Shown here: positions 7,310-16,658 of the stretch, piece by piece
Position numbering within the stretch: the stretch's first letter is position 1
Layout: each line of letters starts with the position of its first letter
Assembly (NCBI GenBank): GCA_003241685.1
Contig: QFPJ01000010.1
Location: 1-64,000 of the forward strand
Source of the DNA: Sphingopyxis macrogoltabida
GTDB taxonomy: Bacteria > Pseudomonadota > Alphaproteobacteria > Sphingomonadales > Sphingomonadaceae
DNA length: 64,000 nucleotides
Reading direction: 5' to 3'
Translations under genes and position numbers: made by a program
The notes under the pieces: model-generated
Database searches by the model: none
Seen by the model: only the letters and a program-made list of their open reading frames with translations
Told to the model about the DNA's origin: nothing

Positions 7310-9847
7310 CTAATCGTCGAACAGGTTTTTCAGCCCCTCGACGATCGCATCCCGCTCAAAGGGTTTGCGTACGACGGTGATGTGCGACAGGTCGTCGGGA
7401 ATGGCGCCATCGTCGCCATAACCCGTCGCGAACAGAAAGGGCGTGCCGCGGGTGAGAAGTTCGCGCGCGATCGCTTCGGATGTCTCGTGGCCGAGATTGA
7501 TGTCCAGGATCGCGAAGTCGGGCGTCTCGCGCGCGAGAAATGCGAGGGCATCTGGCGGCGAGGTGAGCGTTCCCGCGACCTGGACGCCGATGTCTTCCAA
7601 TATCTGTTCCAGATCGATCGCAATGAGAAGCTGGTCCTCGACAAGCAGGGCGCGTTTGCCGCTGAGGTCGAGCGCGCGGGGCTTTACCGGTGCCGCCATC
7701 TCCTCTTTCACCTCCCTGTTTTCGGCGCGCAGCGACACGAAGCGCGACGGCAGCACGAATTCGGCGCGGACGCCGTCGGCGAGATAGTCGACCCGGGCTT
7801 CCCCGCCGAGATCAAATGGTATGCTGCGATCGATCAGAATCGATCCGAAGCCGCGGCGGCTCGGCGGGCGAACGGGCGGACCGCCGTTTTCCGACCAGCG
7901 AAGCGTGCAGGCGCCGACATCGCTGAGGTCCCAGCCGATCTCGAGCCGGCCGCCCGCCGCCGACAGGGCGCCATATTTGGCGGCATTCGTCGAAAGCTCG
8001 TGCAGGACGAGCGCCATGATCGAATAGGCCCTCCCGTCCATCCAGACCGGCGGCCCGTCGAGCGCGATCCGGTCGCCTTCGCCCCAATAGGGCATCAACT
8101 CGGCGCGGAGCAGGTCGGACAGGGCGCCCCCGCCATCGTTCCGCACCACCTGATCATGCGCGAGCGAAAGCGCCTGAATGCGGCCGCGCAGCGTCGCGGC
8201 ATAATTTTCGAGGGTTTCGCCGTCACCCGTCGGATGAACGACCAGCGATCGGATCACCGCGAGGATATTCTTGACGCGGTGATTGAGCTCCTCGTTGAGC
8301 ATCCGCTGGCGAACGGCGGCTTTCGCCCGCTCATCGGCCAGCCGCTCGCTGTGCTGGAGCGTTACCTCGACCAATGCGATGCGGGTCGCCTCGGCGAATT
8401 TCCGTTCGTGATCGGTCCATGGCGCGCTTTCGTGCCGAACCGTTTCTTTCCAGATGGCAAAGCTCTTGCGCGGCGTCAGACGGTCGCCGAGCGGTCCCAC
8501 TTCATAAACCTTGTCGGGATTGCCCGCCCAATCGAGCGTGTGGACGAGTTCCTTGCGAAAGAAGAAGAGAAAATCCCGAGGACGCTGCGACAGCGGCACC
8601 ACCAGCATGCCGGCGGCGCGATCGGCATAGCTTTCGGCACCAGGCACCGCATTGGCCAGCTTGTGCGTCGCCCAGATCTGCCCCTCGGCCGTCTTCTCCG
8701 CAAAGCGCGCGAGCGCGGGCATCGCCTCCGGAGGCGGCGCGGAACCATGGACCGAAAGCTCGCCCGCGAGCCACATCGCCACACCGTCGGACGCGACCAG
8801 CTTCGAAAAATCGGAAAGCCGTTCACGCAGCATCGCGTTGATGTCCTGAACCCCCGCGGTGTGGCGCAGGAAACCGTCGAGCGCGTCGCGCGCGGCATGG
8901 GCGGATTCGAGCGTCTGCTTATGCTGCAGCGCGTTCAGGTGAAGCGAGAAAAATTCGCCGAACATCTCCGCCGCGACGCGTTCCGCCATCGACAGGGTGC
9001 GCGGCGCATAATGGTGACAGGCGATCAGTCCCCAGAGCGCGCCATCGACGATGATGGAGATCGACATCGATGCGCCGACCCCCATGTTGCGGAGATATTC
9101 GCAGTGGATCGGCGATACGCTGCGCAGATGAGCGAAGGAGAGGTCGAGCGGTTCGCCCGACGCATCGAGTTCGGGAAGGAGCGGAATGCGCTCGCAACTG
9201 GCATCGGAGATGATGCGGATCGTGTTCTTGAGATAGAGCGCCCGCGCCTGCTGCGGAATGTCGGTCGATGGAAAATATTGACCGAGAAAGCTTTCCAGGT
9301 GCGGCCGCTTCGCCTCGCTCACCACCTTGCCCGCGCCATCGGCACCGAACTGGTAGATCATCACGCGGTCATAGCCGAGCGCCGCCTGGACCAGCCGCGC
9401 GCTGTCCTTGGTGAGCCGGTCGGTCCGATCGATCGCGCCGATGCGCCCGATCATCGCCCGGGCCATCTCCAGCGGCTCCGCCACTTTTTCCTGGGCCGGT
9501 TCGAACTCGATGATCGTGCTGCCCTTGAACCGATGCACCGCAATGTCGAACTTGAGACCATTGGCAATGACGATGCCGAACAGCAGCGCCGACCGCCCGC
9601 TCAGTTGCGCGCGCGACAGCGCATTGCGAATGTCGTGCGTCGCCTGCGGCCCGACGACGGCGGAAAGATCGCGCCCATTGAGACCCCGGTCGACCCCCAG
9701 CATGTCGGCGGCATTGGCCGAGTGGCGCAGGATGAAGGCCGCCGACATGTCGCATGCGAGCAGGCAGCCGTGCGGCTGGATACTGCCCGGAATATGGATG
9801 GGCTCGCGGTCGCAATTGGTCAGATTGATTTTTTGCGGTTCGCTCAT
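7310..9847 (-). CDS. bphP: Bacteriophytochrome: HWE/HisKA_2 histidine kinase with C-terminal receiver
   Basis: Red/far-red light sensor kinase of 845 residues. Domains in order: PAS (about 15-120) with the chromophore-binding Cys12; GAF (145-310) with PSTDIP at 193-198 and SPIHCEYLRNMG carrying the conserved His248; PHY (325-505) with the tongue motif PRKSF at 459-463; an HWE/HisKA_2 kinase with phosphorylated His523 in ELNHRVKN and the N-box HELSTNAAKYG; and a receiver from 732 with Asp782 and Lys828. The ATG at 9847 overlaps the bphO stop (ATGA), which fixes the start. HWE kinases commonly feed the PhyR-EcfG general stress pathway in alphaproteobacteria, so light may modulate stress here (inference). 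Confidence 0.95.
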   Translation of the reverse strand: MSEPQKINLTNCDREPIHIPGSIQPHGCLLACDMSAAFILRHSANAADMLGVDRGLNGRDLSAVVGPQATHDIRNALSRAQLSGRSALLFGIVIANGLKFDIAVHRFKGSTIIEFEPAQEKVAEPLEMARAMIGRIGAIDRTDRLTKDSARLVQAALGYDRVMIYQFGADGAGKVVSEAKRPHLESFLGQYFPSTDIPQQARALYLKNTIRIISDASCERIPLLPELDASGEPLDLSFAHLRSVSPIHCEYLRNMGVGASMSISIIVDGALWGLIACHHYAPRTLSMAERVAAEMFGEFFSLHLNALQHKQTLESAHAARDALDGFLRHTAGVQDINAMLRERLSDFSKLVASDGVAMWLAGELSVHGSAPPPEAMPALARFAEKTAEGQIWATHKLANAVPGAESYADRAAGMLVVPLSQRPRDFLFFFRKELVHTLDWAGNPDKVYEVGPLGDRLTPRKSFAIWKETVRHESAPWTDHERKFAEATRIALVEVTLQHSERLADERAKAAVRQRMLNEELNHRVKNILAVIRSLVVHPTGDGETLENYAATLRGRIQALSLAHDQVVRNDGGGALSDLLRAELMPYWGEGDRIALDGPPVWMDGRAYSIMALVLHELSTNAAKYGALSAAGGRLEIGWDLSDVGACTLRWSENGGPPVRPPSRRGFGSILIDRSIPFDLGGEARVDYLADGVRAEFVLPSRFVSLRAENREVKEEMAAPVKPRALDLSGKRALLVEDQLLIAIDLEQILEDIGVQVAGTLTSPPDALAFLARETPDFAILDINLGHETSEAIARELLTRGTPFLFATGYGDDGAIPDDLSHITVVRKPFERDAIVEGLKNLFDD

Positions 9848-10374
9848 GCTGGCTCGCCCGCGTAAATATCGAGCGCGAAGTCGAAGGTCGACGCCGCCCC
9901 GGCGATAACATCGTCCCGCGCACCGGGCTGCACCGCCTCCAGCCGCGCCAGAAAATCGGGCCAACGCCGCTTGTCGGAGATCTGCGCCGCCAGGTGCCGC
10001 GCGCCATGCCGTTCGTCGAAACCAAGCCCGGCGGCCCTCCGTTCCAACAGGCGCGCGCCGAGCGCGGACCCTTCCAGCACATAGGCCATTCCGAGCGCGA
10101 ACGCGTCATCCGGCGGCGGCGGCAAGCCTGTTGCCGCCGGAACGCCGCGCCCAAGGTCCGCGAGATCGTCGCCGATCAGCCCCGCCAGGGGCGCGACGGA
10201 CCAGCCGGCGAAATCGCGCAGCGCCCATTCGGTGGCTTTTCGAAAGCGATAGCTCGCGTCGAGATAAGCGCCATATTGCTCGGCCGTATCGAAAAGGCCG
10301 ACGGCGCTGTCGAGGCGAGCATGCCGGTCGCTGGTGTGGGCACGAAGCGCGGTACGGAAACTTGCGATTGTCAA
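9844..10374 (-). CDS. bphO: Haem oxygenase supplying biliverdin (BphO)
   Basis: Cleaves haem to biliverdin, the chromophore of the adjacent bacteriophytochrome. The 176-residue length and the opening LRAHTSDRHARLDSAVG, with proximal His at about residue 18, are those of BphO-type oxygenases; distal helix sequence GMAYVLEGSALGARLL is also clear. It is the first gene of a two-gene leftward operon overlapping bphP by 4 nt. The start lies about 200 bp from the divergent histidine-kinase gene. Confidence 0.92.
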   Translation of the reverse strand: MTIASFRTALRAHTSDRHARLDSAVGLFDTAEQYGAYLDASYRFRKATEWALRDFAGWSVAPLAGLIGDDLADLGRGVPAATGLPPPPDDAFALGMAYVLEGSALGARLLERRAAGLGFDERHGARHLAAQISDKRRWPDFLARLEAVQPGARDDVIAGAASTFDFALDIYAGEPA

Positions 10375-10478
10375 TTATCCGTCCGAATCCGGGTCAGCAC
10401 CTACAGGGTGTGCATCCATGTCACGAACGCAGCAGAAAGGGAATTAACATAGGTTATCATGGCTTGAAGCACCGTGGC

Positions 10479-10503
10479 GGAACTCCTTTGCCGGCATCTC
10501 GTT
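10479..10503 (+). promoter_or_regulatory. EcfG (general stress sigma factor) promoter
   Basis: GGAAC at 10479-10483, a 16-nt spacer, and CGTT at 10500-10503. This matches the alphaproteobacterial EcfG consensus GGAAC-N16/17-CGTT. It lies 70 nt before the GTG of the hybrid histidine kinase and points toward it. Confidence 0.8.
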
Positions 10504-10573
10504 CTAGGCTGGCGGGCTGTGCCGGGCGGGCCATGGAATCGCTTCGGACAGAGTGAAAAGGGAGAGCGGGCGC

Positions 10574-12595
10574 GTGGACCAGGCCAGGGGCAAGATCGGA
10601 TCGCTTCTGACCCAGATGTTCGAACAGGCGCCAAGCTTCATGGCGTTGCTTCGCGGTCCCGAGCATCGCTTCGAACTTGCCAATCCCCGCTATCGCGACC
10701 TTGTCGGCGGCCGCGAGCTTGTCGGCCGCACCGTCGCCGAGGCGCTTCCCGACGCGGCGGCGCAGGGCTTCGTCGCCATTCTCGACAAGGTCTATGCGGC
10801 AGGCGAAACCTATAATGGGTCGGGCGTGCCATTCGCCGAGCAGTCGGATCCCGGCGGACCCGTTGCGGAGCATTTCCTCGACTTCGTCTATCAACCCGTG
10901 CGCAACTCGTCGGGCGAGGTCGACGGCATTTTCGTGCAAGGCGTCGACGTCACGGAACGCACCCGGGCCGAACAGCAACGCCGCAGCAGCGAGGCGCTTT
11001 ACCAGGGCCTTTTCGATGCGATCGACGAAGGATTTTGCATCATCGAATTTCTGGACGGGCCGCATGGACCCGACAGCGACTATATCCATATTCAGGCAAA
11101 CGCCGCCTATGAGCGTCATGCCGGCATTCCGAACGTCGTCGGACAGACGCTGCGCGAAATGGTGCCGGACGAGGCGGACGCGTGGATCGCACGCTATGGC
11201 GCGGTGCTGCGGACCGGGGAGCCGATACGCTTTCAGCAGGAACTGGTCGCGACCGGCCGTTATCTCGAACTGGCCGCGATCCGGATCGAGCCGCCCACCC
11301 GCAAGCTTGTCGCGGTTCTTTTCCAGGACATTACCGCGCGTCGCCGCGCCGAAATCGACTTGGCCGAACTCAATGCGACCCTGGAAAATCAGGTGGAGGA
11401 GCGCACGGCCGAACTGATGGCGGCCGAAGAGGCGCTGCGGCATGCCCACAAGCTCGAAGCCGTCGGCCAGCTCACCGGGGGTCTGGCGCACGACTTCAAC
11501 AATATATTGGCGGGCATCAGCGGCAGCCTGGAGGCGATGTCGGCGCGGCTGGCGCAGGGCCGCATCGCCGATCTCGAGCGCTATATCACCGCCGCCGCCG
11601 GCGCGACGCGCCGCGCCGCCAACCTTACGCAGCGCCTGCTCGCCTTCTCCCGCCGGCAGACGCTCGACCCCAAGCCCGTCGCCATCAACCGGCTCGTCGA
11701 CGGGATGCTCGACCTGATCGCGCGAAGCGTCGGGCCCGGCATCGAGGTGGAAACGATCGGCGGCACCGGCCTGTGGACCAGTTTCGTCGACGCCGACCAG
11801 CTCGAAAATGCCTTGCTCAATCTCTGCATCAACGCGCGCGACGCCATGCCAGAAGGGGGCAAGCTGACGATCGAGACGTCCAACCGCTGGATGGATGAAA
11901 GCGCCGCGACGATTCGCGGCCTCGAACCCGGCCAATATGTCTCGCTTTGCGTATCCGACACCGGCACCGGAATGACGCCCGAAATCGTCGCGCGGGCTTT
12001 CGATCCCTTCTATACCACGAAACCCACGGGTCAGGGCACCGGCCTCGGCCTTTCGATGGTCTATGGGTTCGCCGGTCAGTCGGGCGGCGCGGCGCGCATC
12101 TATTCCGAACATGGTCAGGGCAGCATGATCTGTATCTATCTGCCCCGGCACATGGCGGACGAAGACCGCGACGCCGAAGCGGTCGCCGCACCCGCCACCC
12201 CGCCGCGTTCGTCGGGGAACGAGACGATCCTGCTCGTCGACGACGAACCGCTGATCCGGATGCTTGCATCGGAACAGCTGGAAGACCTTGGCTATCATGT
12301 GATCGAGGCGGAGGATGCGGCAGCGGCCATCCGGCTCTTCGAAGCCACGGGTCAGGTCGACCTGCTGATATCGGACGTGGGCCTGCCGGGCGGGATGAAC
12401 GGTCGGCAGCTGGCCGATGCGCTGCGCGAGCGCCAGCCCGCGCTCGAGGTTCTCTTCATCACCGGATATGCCGAAAATGCCGTCCTCAATCATGGCCATC
12501 TGGCCGCGGGCATGCACGTCATCACCAAGCCGTTCCAGATGGACAATTTTGCGCGCCGGGTGAAGCTGCTCCTCGCACCCGAGACAAGGTCGTGA
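10574..12595 (+). CDS. PAS-PAS hybrid histidine kinase with receiver domain
   Basis: Soluble sensor kinase of 673 residues: PAS 1 (about 15-130), PAS 2 (140-260), a coiled coil (262-300), HisKA with His306 in GGLAHDFNNILAG, HATPase with N-box NLCINARDAMPEGG and GTGLGLSMVYGF, and a receiver (from about 555) with Asp601 in LLISDVGLPGG. GTG at 10574 is chosen because GGGAGAG lies 7 nt upstream; a GTG at 10553 is possible. The EcfG-type promoter upstream makes it a probable member of the general stress regulon. No transmembrane segment. The signal is unknown; its divergent partner is the phytochrome operon. Confidence 0.92.
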   Translation: MDQARGKIGSLLTQMFEQAPSFMALLRGPEHRFELANPRYRDLVGGRELVGRTVAEALPDAAAQGFVAILDKVYAAGETYNGSGVPFAEQSDPGGPVAEHFLDFVYQPVRNSSGEVDGIFVQGVDVTERTRAEQQRRSSEALYQGLFDAIDEGFCIIEFLDGPHGPDSDYIHIQANAAYERHAGIPNVVGQTLREMVPDEADAWIARYGAVLRTGEPIRFQQELVATGRYLELAAIRIEPPTRKLVAVLFQDITARRRAEIDLAELNATLENQVEERTAELMAAEEALRHAHKLEAVGQLTGGLAHDFNNILAGISGSLEAMSARLAQGRIADLERYITAAAGATRRAANLTQRLLAFSRRQTLDPKPVAINRLVDGMLDLIARSVGPGIEVETIGGTGLWTSFVDADQLENALLNLCINARDAMPEGGKLTIETSNRWMDESAATIRGLEPGQYVSLCVSDTGTGMTPEIVARAFDPFYTTKPTGQGTGLGLSMVYGFAGQSGGAARIYSEHGQGSMICIYLPRHMADEDRDAEAVAAPATPPRSSGNETILLVDDEPLIRMLASEQLEDLGYHVIEAEDAAAAIRLFEATGQVDLLISDVGLPGGMNGRQLADALRERQPALEVLFITGYAENAVLNHGHLAAGMHVITKPFQMDNFARRVKLLLAPETRS

Positions 12596-14544
12596 CATAT
12601 TGGCAGCGCGCCCGCATCCGGTTGTCCGCGGCATGGAGCCGCCTTAGAACGAGCGCCCTCGGCCGGCGCCGGACAATCCGGATCGCCGCGGCATCGATCG
12701 CAGGGGTCGTGTTCGTCACCCTTCTCCTGCTCGCCATGTTCCCGGTGGGGGTGCTGCGCGGTATCGCCGAAGACAAGCTGTCCGAGGAATTCGGCGCGCC
12801 GGTTCATATCGGCGCGCTGTCGCGTCTCGATAGCGTCTCCTTCACGCCCGACATCCTCGTGCGCGACGTGCGGATCGCTCAGCCGGCGTGGGCCGGTAAA
12901 GGCGACTTTCTGAAAGCGCGCGAGATCCGCACCACTCTTCCGATTTTCGCGCTCCTGGCCGGCAAGCCCAGCCCCCGGTCGATCGAGGTCGCCGGGCTCG
13001 ACATCGCACTGGTGCGCGACGCGCAAGGGAACAGCAATTGGGGCGGGCGCGCCCGCCAGCCCGGCAGCGACCGCGACCCCCTCGATCTGGCAAAGCTGAT
13101 CGTCCGGGACAGCCGCTTCTCGCTTCGCGACGCAAAGCGCCGCCTTGCCCTTTCGGGCACCATATTGGCCGATTCCCAAAACGGCTTGCGGCTATCCGCG
13201 ACGGGCCGCTTCAACGGGGCGCCCGCCAGCCTTTCCGCGCGCGGCGCGCCGCTCCGAAATGCCGCACGGGGCACGCCCTGGCCTTTTTCCGTCACGCTCG
13301 AATCGGCGCCGCTCGACCTGGAAGCGAAGGGAAGCATGGCCGGCGCGCTGAATGCCGACGACGTCACGATGACGATGACGGCGCGCGGCACCAGCCTCAA
13401 GGAACTCGACCATGTCATCGAGGCGGGACTCTTCGGCACACAGGATATTGCGCTGGCGGGCAAGGTCCGCCGGAAAGGCGAAGACTGGTTTATCGACAGT
13501 CTTGACGGCAAGATCGGGCGTTCGACCCTGAACGCCCGCGCGACCGTGCTGAAGCGCGACGGCCGCACCAAGATCGACGCGACGATCAAGGCGCCGGCGT
13601 TCGATTTCGACGATCTGGCCGACGACGCCGGCCTTGCCGCGGCCCGCGCCAAGGAAGCACAAATCGGCAAGCGCGTTCTTCCCGATACGCGGATCGACCT
13701 CAGCCGCATGGGGCCCACCGACGGCATTATCCGCTTCACGATCGACCGCCTGCTCATCGAAGGCGGCTCGGCTTTCCGAAGCCTGAAGGGCGAACTGAAG
13801 CTCGATCGCCGGCTGCTGACGCTCGAAAAAGCGGTGGCGGGCCTCGACCGGGGCCAGGTCACCGGCTGGGTCAAGATAGATTCCCGGCAAAAGACCCCGA
13901 TATTCTCGACCGAACTCAGGGTCGAAGGCACCTCGCTGGAAACGTTGATCGGATCGCCCGACATGATCGGCGGCCCGTTGCGCGGCCTGGTTCGCGTGAC
14001 CGGGCCGGGGACAACGATCCGCGAAGCCTTCGGCAACGCAAGCGGCAAGATCGTCTTTACCGCGAACCGCGGGCAGATGGACCGCGCGGCGGCTTTCGTG
14101 CTTGGGCAGGATCTCGGCGGCGCGATCGGCGAAAAGCTGGGCGGCGATGACGCCATGGTTCCCATGCGCTGCGCAATCCTGTCGTTTCAGGCGGAGAAGG
14201 GCGTCCTCGCTCCCTCCCCCCTTCTCATCGACACCGCGATCTCGAGCGGACGGGGGCGTGGTCAGATCAATCTGCGCGATGAGCGGGTGTCCCTGACGCT
14301 CCGCGGCGCCGCAAAGAAGAAGGCGGCGCTGAAGCTGGTCGATCCCCTGCGTATCGACGGGACATTGTCGGAACCGAGGATCGTGGTCGATGGAAAAGGC
14401 GGAAAGCAGGGCGGCGGCATCCTGCGCTCGATCGGGCGGTCCATCGGAAGCGCCTTGGGACTTCGCAAGGATGAGCAGGCGGCCGGCGGCCTGCCGGCAA
14501 GCCTGGTCAATTGCGATGCGCTGATCGCGAGCGCACTTCGCTAG
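12592..14544 (+). CDS. AsmA family protein
   Basis: A 650-residue inner-membrane-anchored periplasmic protein. One transmembrane segment at about 40-60 (IRIAAASIAGVVFVTLLLLAM) is followed by the AsmA N-terminal domain and a C-terminal AsmA_2 part around GGPLRGLVRVTGPGTTIREAFGNASGKI. AsmA-like proteins are bridge-type lipid transport or envelope assembly factors. The GTG at 12592 overlaps the kinase stop as GTGA, so it is translated with the EcfG-linked kinase and may belong to the same stress regulon. The Cys-containing tail LVNCDALIASALR is typical of the family. Confidence 0.88.
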   Translation: MTYWQRARIRLSAAWSRLRTSALGRRRTIRIAAASIAGVVFVTLLLLAMFPVGVLRGIAEDKLSEEFGAPVHIGALSRLDSVSFTPDILVRDVRIAQPAWAGKGDFLKAREIRTTLPIFALLAGKPSPRSIEVAGLDIALVRDAQGNSNWGGRARQPGSDRDPLDLAKLIVRDSRFSLRDAKRRLALSGTILADSQNGLRLSATGRFNGAPASLSARGAPLRNAARGTPWPFSVTLESAPLDLEAKGSMAGALNADDVTMTMTARGTSLKELDHVIEAGLFGTQDIALAGKVRRKGEDWFIDSLDGKIGRSTLNARATVLKRDGRTKIDATIKAPAFDFDDLADDAGLAAARAKEAQIGKRVLPDTRIDLSRMGPTDGIIRFTIDRLLIEGGSAFRSLKGELKLDRRLLTLEKAVAGLDRGQVTGWVKIDSRQKTPIFSTELRVEGTSLETLIGSPDMIGGPLRGLVRVTGPGTTIREAFGNASGKIVFTANRGQMDRAAAFVLGQDLGGAIGEKLGGDDAMVPMRCAILSFQAEKGVLAPSPLLIDTAISSGRGRGQINLRDERVSLTLRGAAKKKAALKLVDPLRIDGTLSEPRIVVDGKGGKQGGGILRSIGRSIGSALGLRKDEQAAGGLPASLVNCDALIASALR

Positions 14545-14621
14545 CGAGGCCGGAGACGATCATCGAAACGGCGGCGATCGGGGAATATGAGCGGCAAAGG
14601 GAGATTTGGGGAAGCCTTACG

Positions 14622-14654
14622 CAAAGAAAACCGGCGCGGATCGCTCCGCGCCGG
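14622..14654 (-). terminator. Terminator of ctrA
   Basis: On the minus strand CCGGCGCGGA-GCGA-TCCGCGCCGG is a perfect 10-bp stem with a 4-nt loop followed by TTTTCTTT. It lies 27 bp beyond the ctrA stop and is a strong intrinsic terminator. Confidence 0.9.
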
Positions 14655-14681
14655 GTCCCCCGTTTAGCCCTGTCATCAGCG

Positions 14682-15389
14682 TCAGGCGACGCGGCGCACT
14701 TCGTTGCCGTCGTCGTCGATGTCGCGCAGCACATAGCCGCGGCCCCAGACCGTCTCGATATAATTTTCGCCGCCGCAAGCCAGCGCGAGTTTCTTGCGCA
14801 GCTTGCAGATGAAGACGTCGATGATCTTCAGTTCGGGTTCGTCCATGCCGCCATACAGGTGGTTCAGGAACATTTCCTTGGTCAGCGTCGTGCCCTTGCG
14901 GAGCGAAAGCAGCTCGAGCATCTGATATTCCTTGCCGGTCAGATGGACGCGGATGCTATCGACCTCGACCGTCTTGGTATCCAGGTTCACGGCCAGCTTG
15001 CCGGTTTTGATAACGCTCTGGCTATGGCCCTTCGACCGGCGGACGACCGCATGGATACGGGCGACCAGTTCGTCGCGGTGGAACGGCTTGGTGACATAAT
15101 CGTCGGCGCCGAAGCCGAACGAGCGCACCTTCGAATCCATTTCGGAAATCCCCGACAGGATCAGCACCGGCGTCTGCACCTTGGCCGTGCGAAGCTTCTT
15201 CAGCACGTCATAGCCATGCATGTCGGGCAGATTCAGGTCGAGCAGAATGATGTCATAATCATAGAGCTTGCCCAGATCGAGGCCTTCCTCGCCCAGATCG
15301 GTCGTATAGACGTTGAAGCCCTCGGTGGTGAGCATCGTGTCGATCGCCTTCGCGGTCGTCGGCTCGTCCTCGATCAGCAGTACGCGCAT
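14682..15389 (-). CDS. ctrA: Cell-cycle response regulator CtrA
   Basis: Master cell-cycle transcription factor, 235 residues. The receiver domain starts at MRVLLIEDEPTTAK, with phosphorylated Asp51 in DIILLDLNLPD and Lys in DDYVTKPFHRDE. The OmpR-type winged helix follows from about 120 (LTGKEYQMLELLSLRKGTTL, then KIIDVFICKLRKKL and ETVWGRGYVLRD). The ATG at 15389 has AGGGG upstream and gives the canonical N-terminus; longer upstream frames are not coding. Unlike Caulobacter CtrA it ends in RRVA. It stands alone with its own control region and a strong terminator. Confidence 0.97.
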   Translation of the reverse strand: MRVLLIEDEPTTAKAIDTMLTTEGFNVYTTDLGEEGLDLGKLYDYDIILLDLNLPDMHGYDVLKKLRTAKVQTPVLILSGISEMDSKVRSFGFGADDYVTKPFHRDELVARIHAVVRRSKGHSQSVIKTGKLAVNLDTKTVEVDSIRVHLTGKEYQMLELLSLRKGTTLTKEMFLNHLYGGMDEPELKIIDVFICKLRKKLALACGGENYIETVWGRGYVLRDIDDDGNEVRRVA

Positions 15390-15518
15390 TGGGCACCCCT
15401 TAGACTGTTTCCCACGATAATCCCGCGATCCATCCGCATGACCCCCATGGGAATGCCCGACCGATCCCTGTTGCAGGACTGCCGGAACATTAACCATGAA
15501 ACTAATGAAGGGAAAAGG

Positions 15519-15533
15519 TTAATTTTGATTTAA
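15519..15533 (-). promoter_or_regulatory. CtrA box in the ctrA control region
   Basis: TTAA-TTTTGAT-TTAA matches the full CtrA consensus TTAA-N7-TTAA. It lies about 130 bp upstream of the ctrA start, between ctrA and the LysR gene, so it most likely serves autoregulation of ctrA. Confidence 0.82.
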
Positions 15534-15540
15534 TCGGCGG

Positions 15541-15553
15541 GAATCCACGAGTC
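15541..15553. promoter_or_regulatory. Two GANTC (CcrM) methylation sites
   Basis: GAATC at 15541-15545 and GAGTC at 15549-15553, 8 bp apart, directly beside the CtrA box. In Caulobacter a GANTC site in the ctrA promoter ties its transcription to replication-dependent hemimethylation; the same logic is suggested here. Confidence 0.6.
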
Positions 15554-15585
15554 GCACCCGATCCGGGCCGCGGCGGCCCCGCGTT

Positions 15586-16521
15586 TCAGCCCGGTCGCCG
15601 CGCCATATGATCCGCATATGCGCCGCTGCAGGACCGTTTGAGCGCATCGACCAGAAAGTCGGCCAGCGCCGTCACGCGCGCGGGTCGAAGCCGCGACGGC
15701 GGCGACAAAAGATGCAGATAGCTGGGCGGCGGCGACCAATCGGTAAGGATCCGAACCAAGGCGCCCGATGCCAGTTCCTCCTCCGCAATGAAGTCGGGCA
15801 GGAAGGCGATCCCGCCGCCCGCGACCAGCAGCGGGACGACAATGTCGCCATTGTTCGCGAACAGCGGACCGCTGGGCACGACGGTCGCCTGCTCGCCCGC
15901 GCGCTCGAAATGCAGCGGCAAAGCGCGCTCGCGATGGCCGTAACCGACGAGCCGGTGGCTGGCGAGTTCCAGCGGATGGCGCGGCGTGCCGTGGCGGTCC
16001 AGATAGGACGGACTGGCGACCACCGACGCCGCGACCGGCGCGATCGTCCGCGCCAGCAGGCTGGAATCGTCCATGCGCGAAATGCGCAGCGCCAGATCGA
16101 CGCCCTCGGCGACCAGATCGGTGCGGGCGTCGCTCAGGATCACGTCGATTTCGACCGCGGGGTGCGTTTCCAGAAAGGTCGCCAGCGGCGGGCCCAGCAC
16201 CTTGATGCCGAAGCTCATCGGCGCGGCGAGACGGATGGGGCCGGCAAGGTCGCGGCGATCGCCGCGCGCCGCCTCGGTCGCCGCCATCGCCGCCGCCACC
16301 ATCGCCCGTGCTTCGTCGACCAGCCCCGCGCCGGCCGTCGACAGCGTGACCGAACGCGAGCTGCGGTGAAACAGGCTGATCCCCAGCGCGGACTCCAGCC
16401 GCGTCACCGCCTTCGACACGCTCGCCTTGGAGATGCCGAGCGCCGCCGCAGCCGCGGTAAAGCTGCCGCCGTCGGCGACGGCAACGAAACAGGCCCAGCC
16501 TTCATAATCCGGAAGCGCCAT
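15586..16521 (-). CDS. LysR-type transcriptional regulator
   Basis: A 311-residue LTTR with the N-terminal helix-turn-helix FVAVADGGSFTAAAAALGISKASVSKAVTRLE and a type-2 periplasmic-binding effector domain from about residue 90. It is divergent from pirin, wrbA and a DODA-type dioxygenase gene, so it probably controls them in response to a quinone or aromatic electrophile. LysR-pirin-WrbA arrangements of this sort are known in other proteobacteria. A palindromic operator lies 15 bp before its ATG. The effector cannot be told from sequence. Confidence 0.93.
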   Translation of the reverse strand: MALPDYEGWACFVAVADGGSFTAAAAALGISKASVSKAVTRLESALGISLFHRSSRSVTLSTAGAGLVDEARAMVAAAMAATEAARGDRRDLAGPIRLAAPMSFGIKVLGPPLATFLETHPAVEIDVILSDARTDLVAEGVDLALRISRMDDSSLLARTIAPVAASVVASPSYLDRHGTPRHPLELASHRLVGYGHRERALPLHFERAGEQATVVPSGPLFANNGDIVVPLLVAGGGIAFLPDFIAEEELASGALVRILTDWSPPPSYLHLLSPPSRLRPARVTALADFLVDALKRSCSGAYADHMARRPG

Positions 16522-16535
16522 GATTACCCCATTAT

Positions 16536-16554
16536 TGGAAACAATAGTTTTCCA
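16536..16554. promoter_or_regulatory. Palindromic operator for the LysR regulator
   Basis: TGGAAA-N7-TTTCCA, a perfect 6-bp inverted repeat containing a second dyad ATTG-GAAA-CAAT. AT-rich compared with its surroundings and placed between the divergent LysR and pirin genes. Confidence 0.65.
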
Positions 16555-16658
16555 TCTATGCTATTTCAGAAACGATGAACAGGCCTATCTTGGTCTCAAC
16601 ACAAGACCGCTCCCCGGCACCGACGCCGGACGGGACGCGGACCGAAAGGACAAGGCCG

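Noticed and set aside
7002..7313. Open frame upstream of the bphP end
   Set aside because: Compositionally random and without a start signal or domain.
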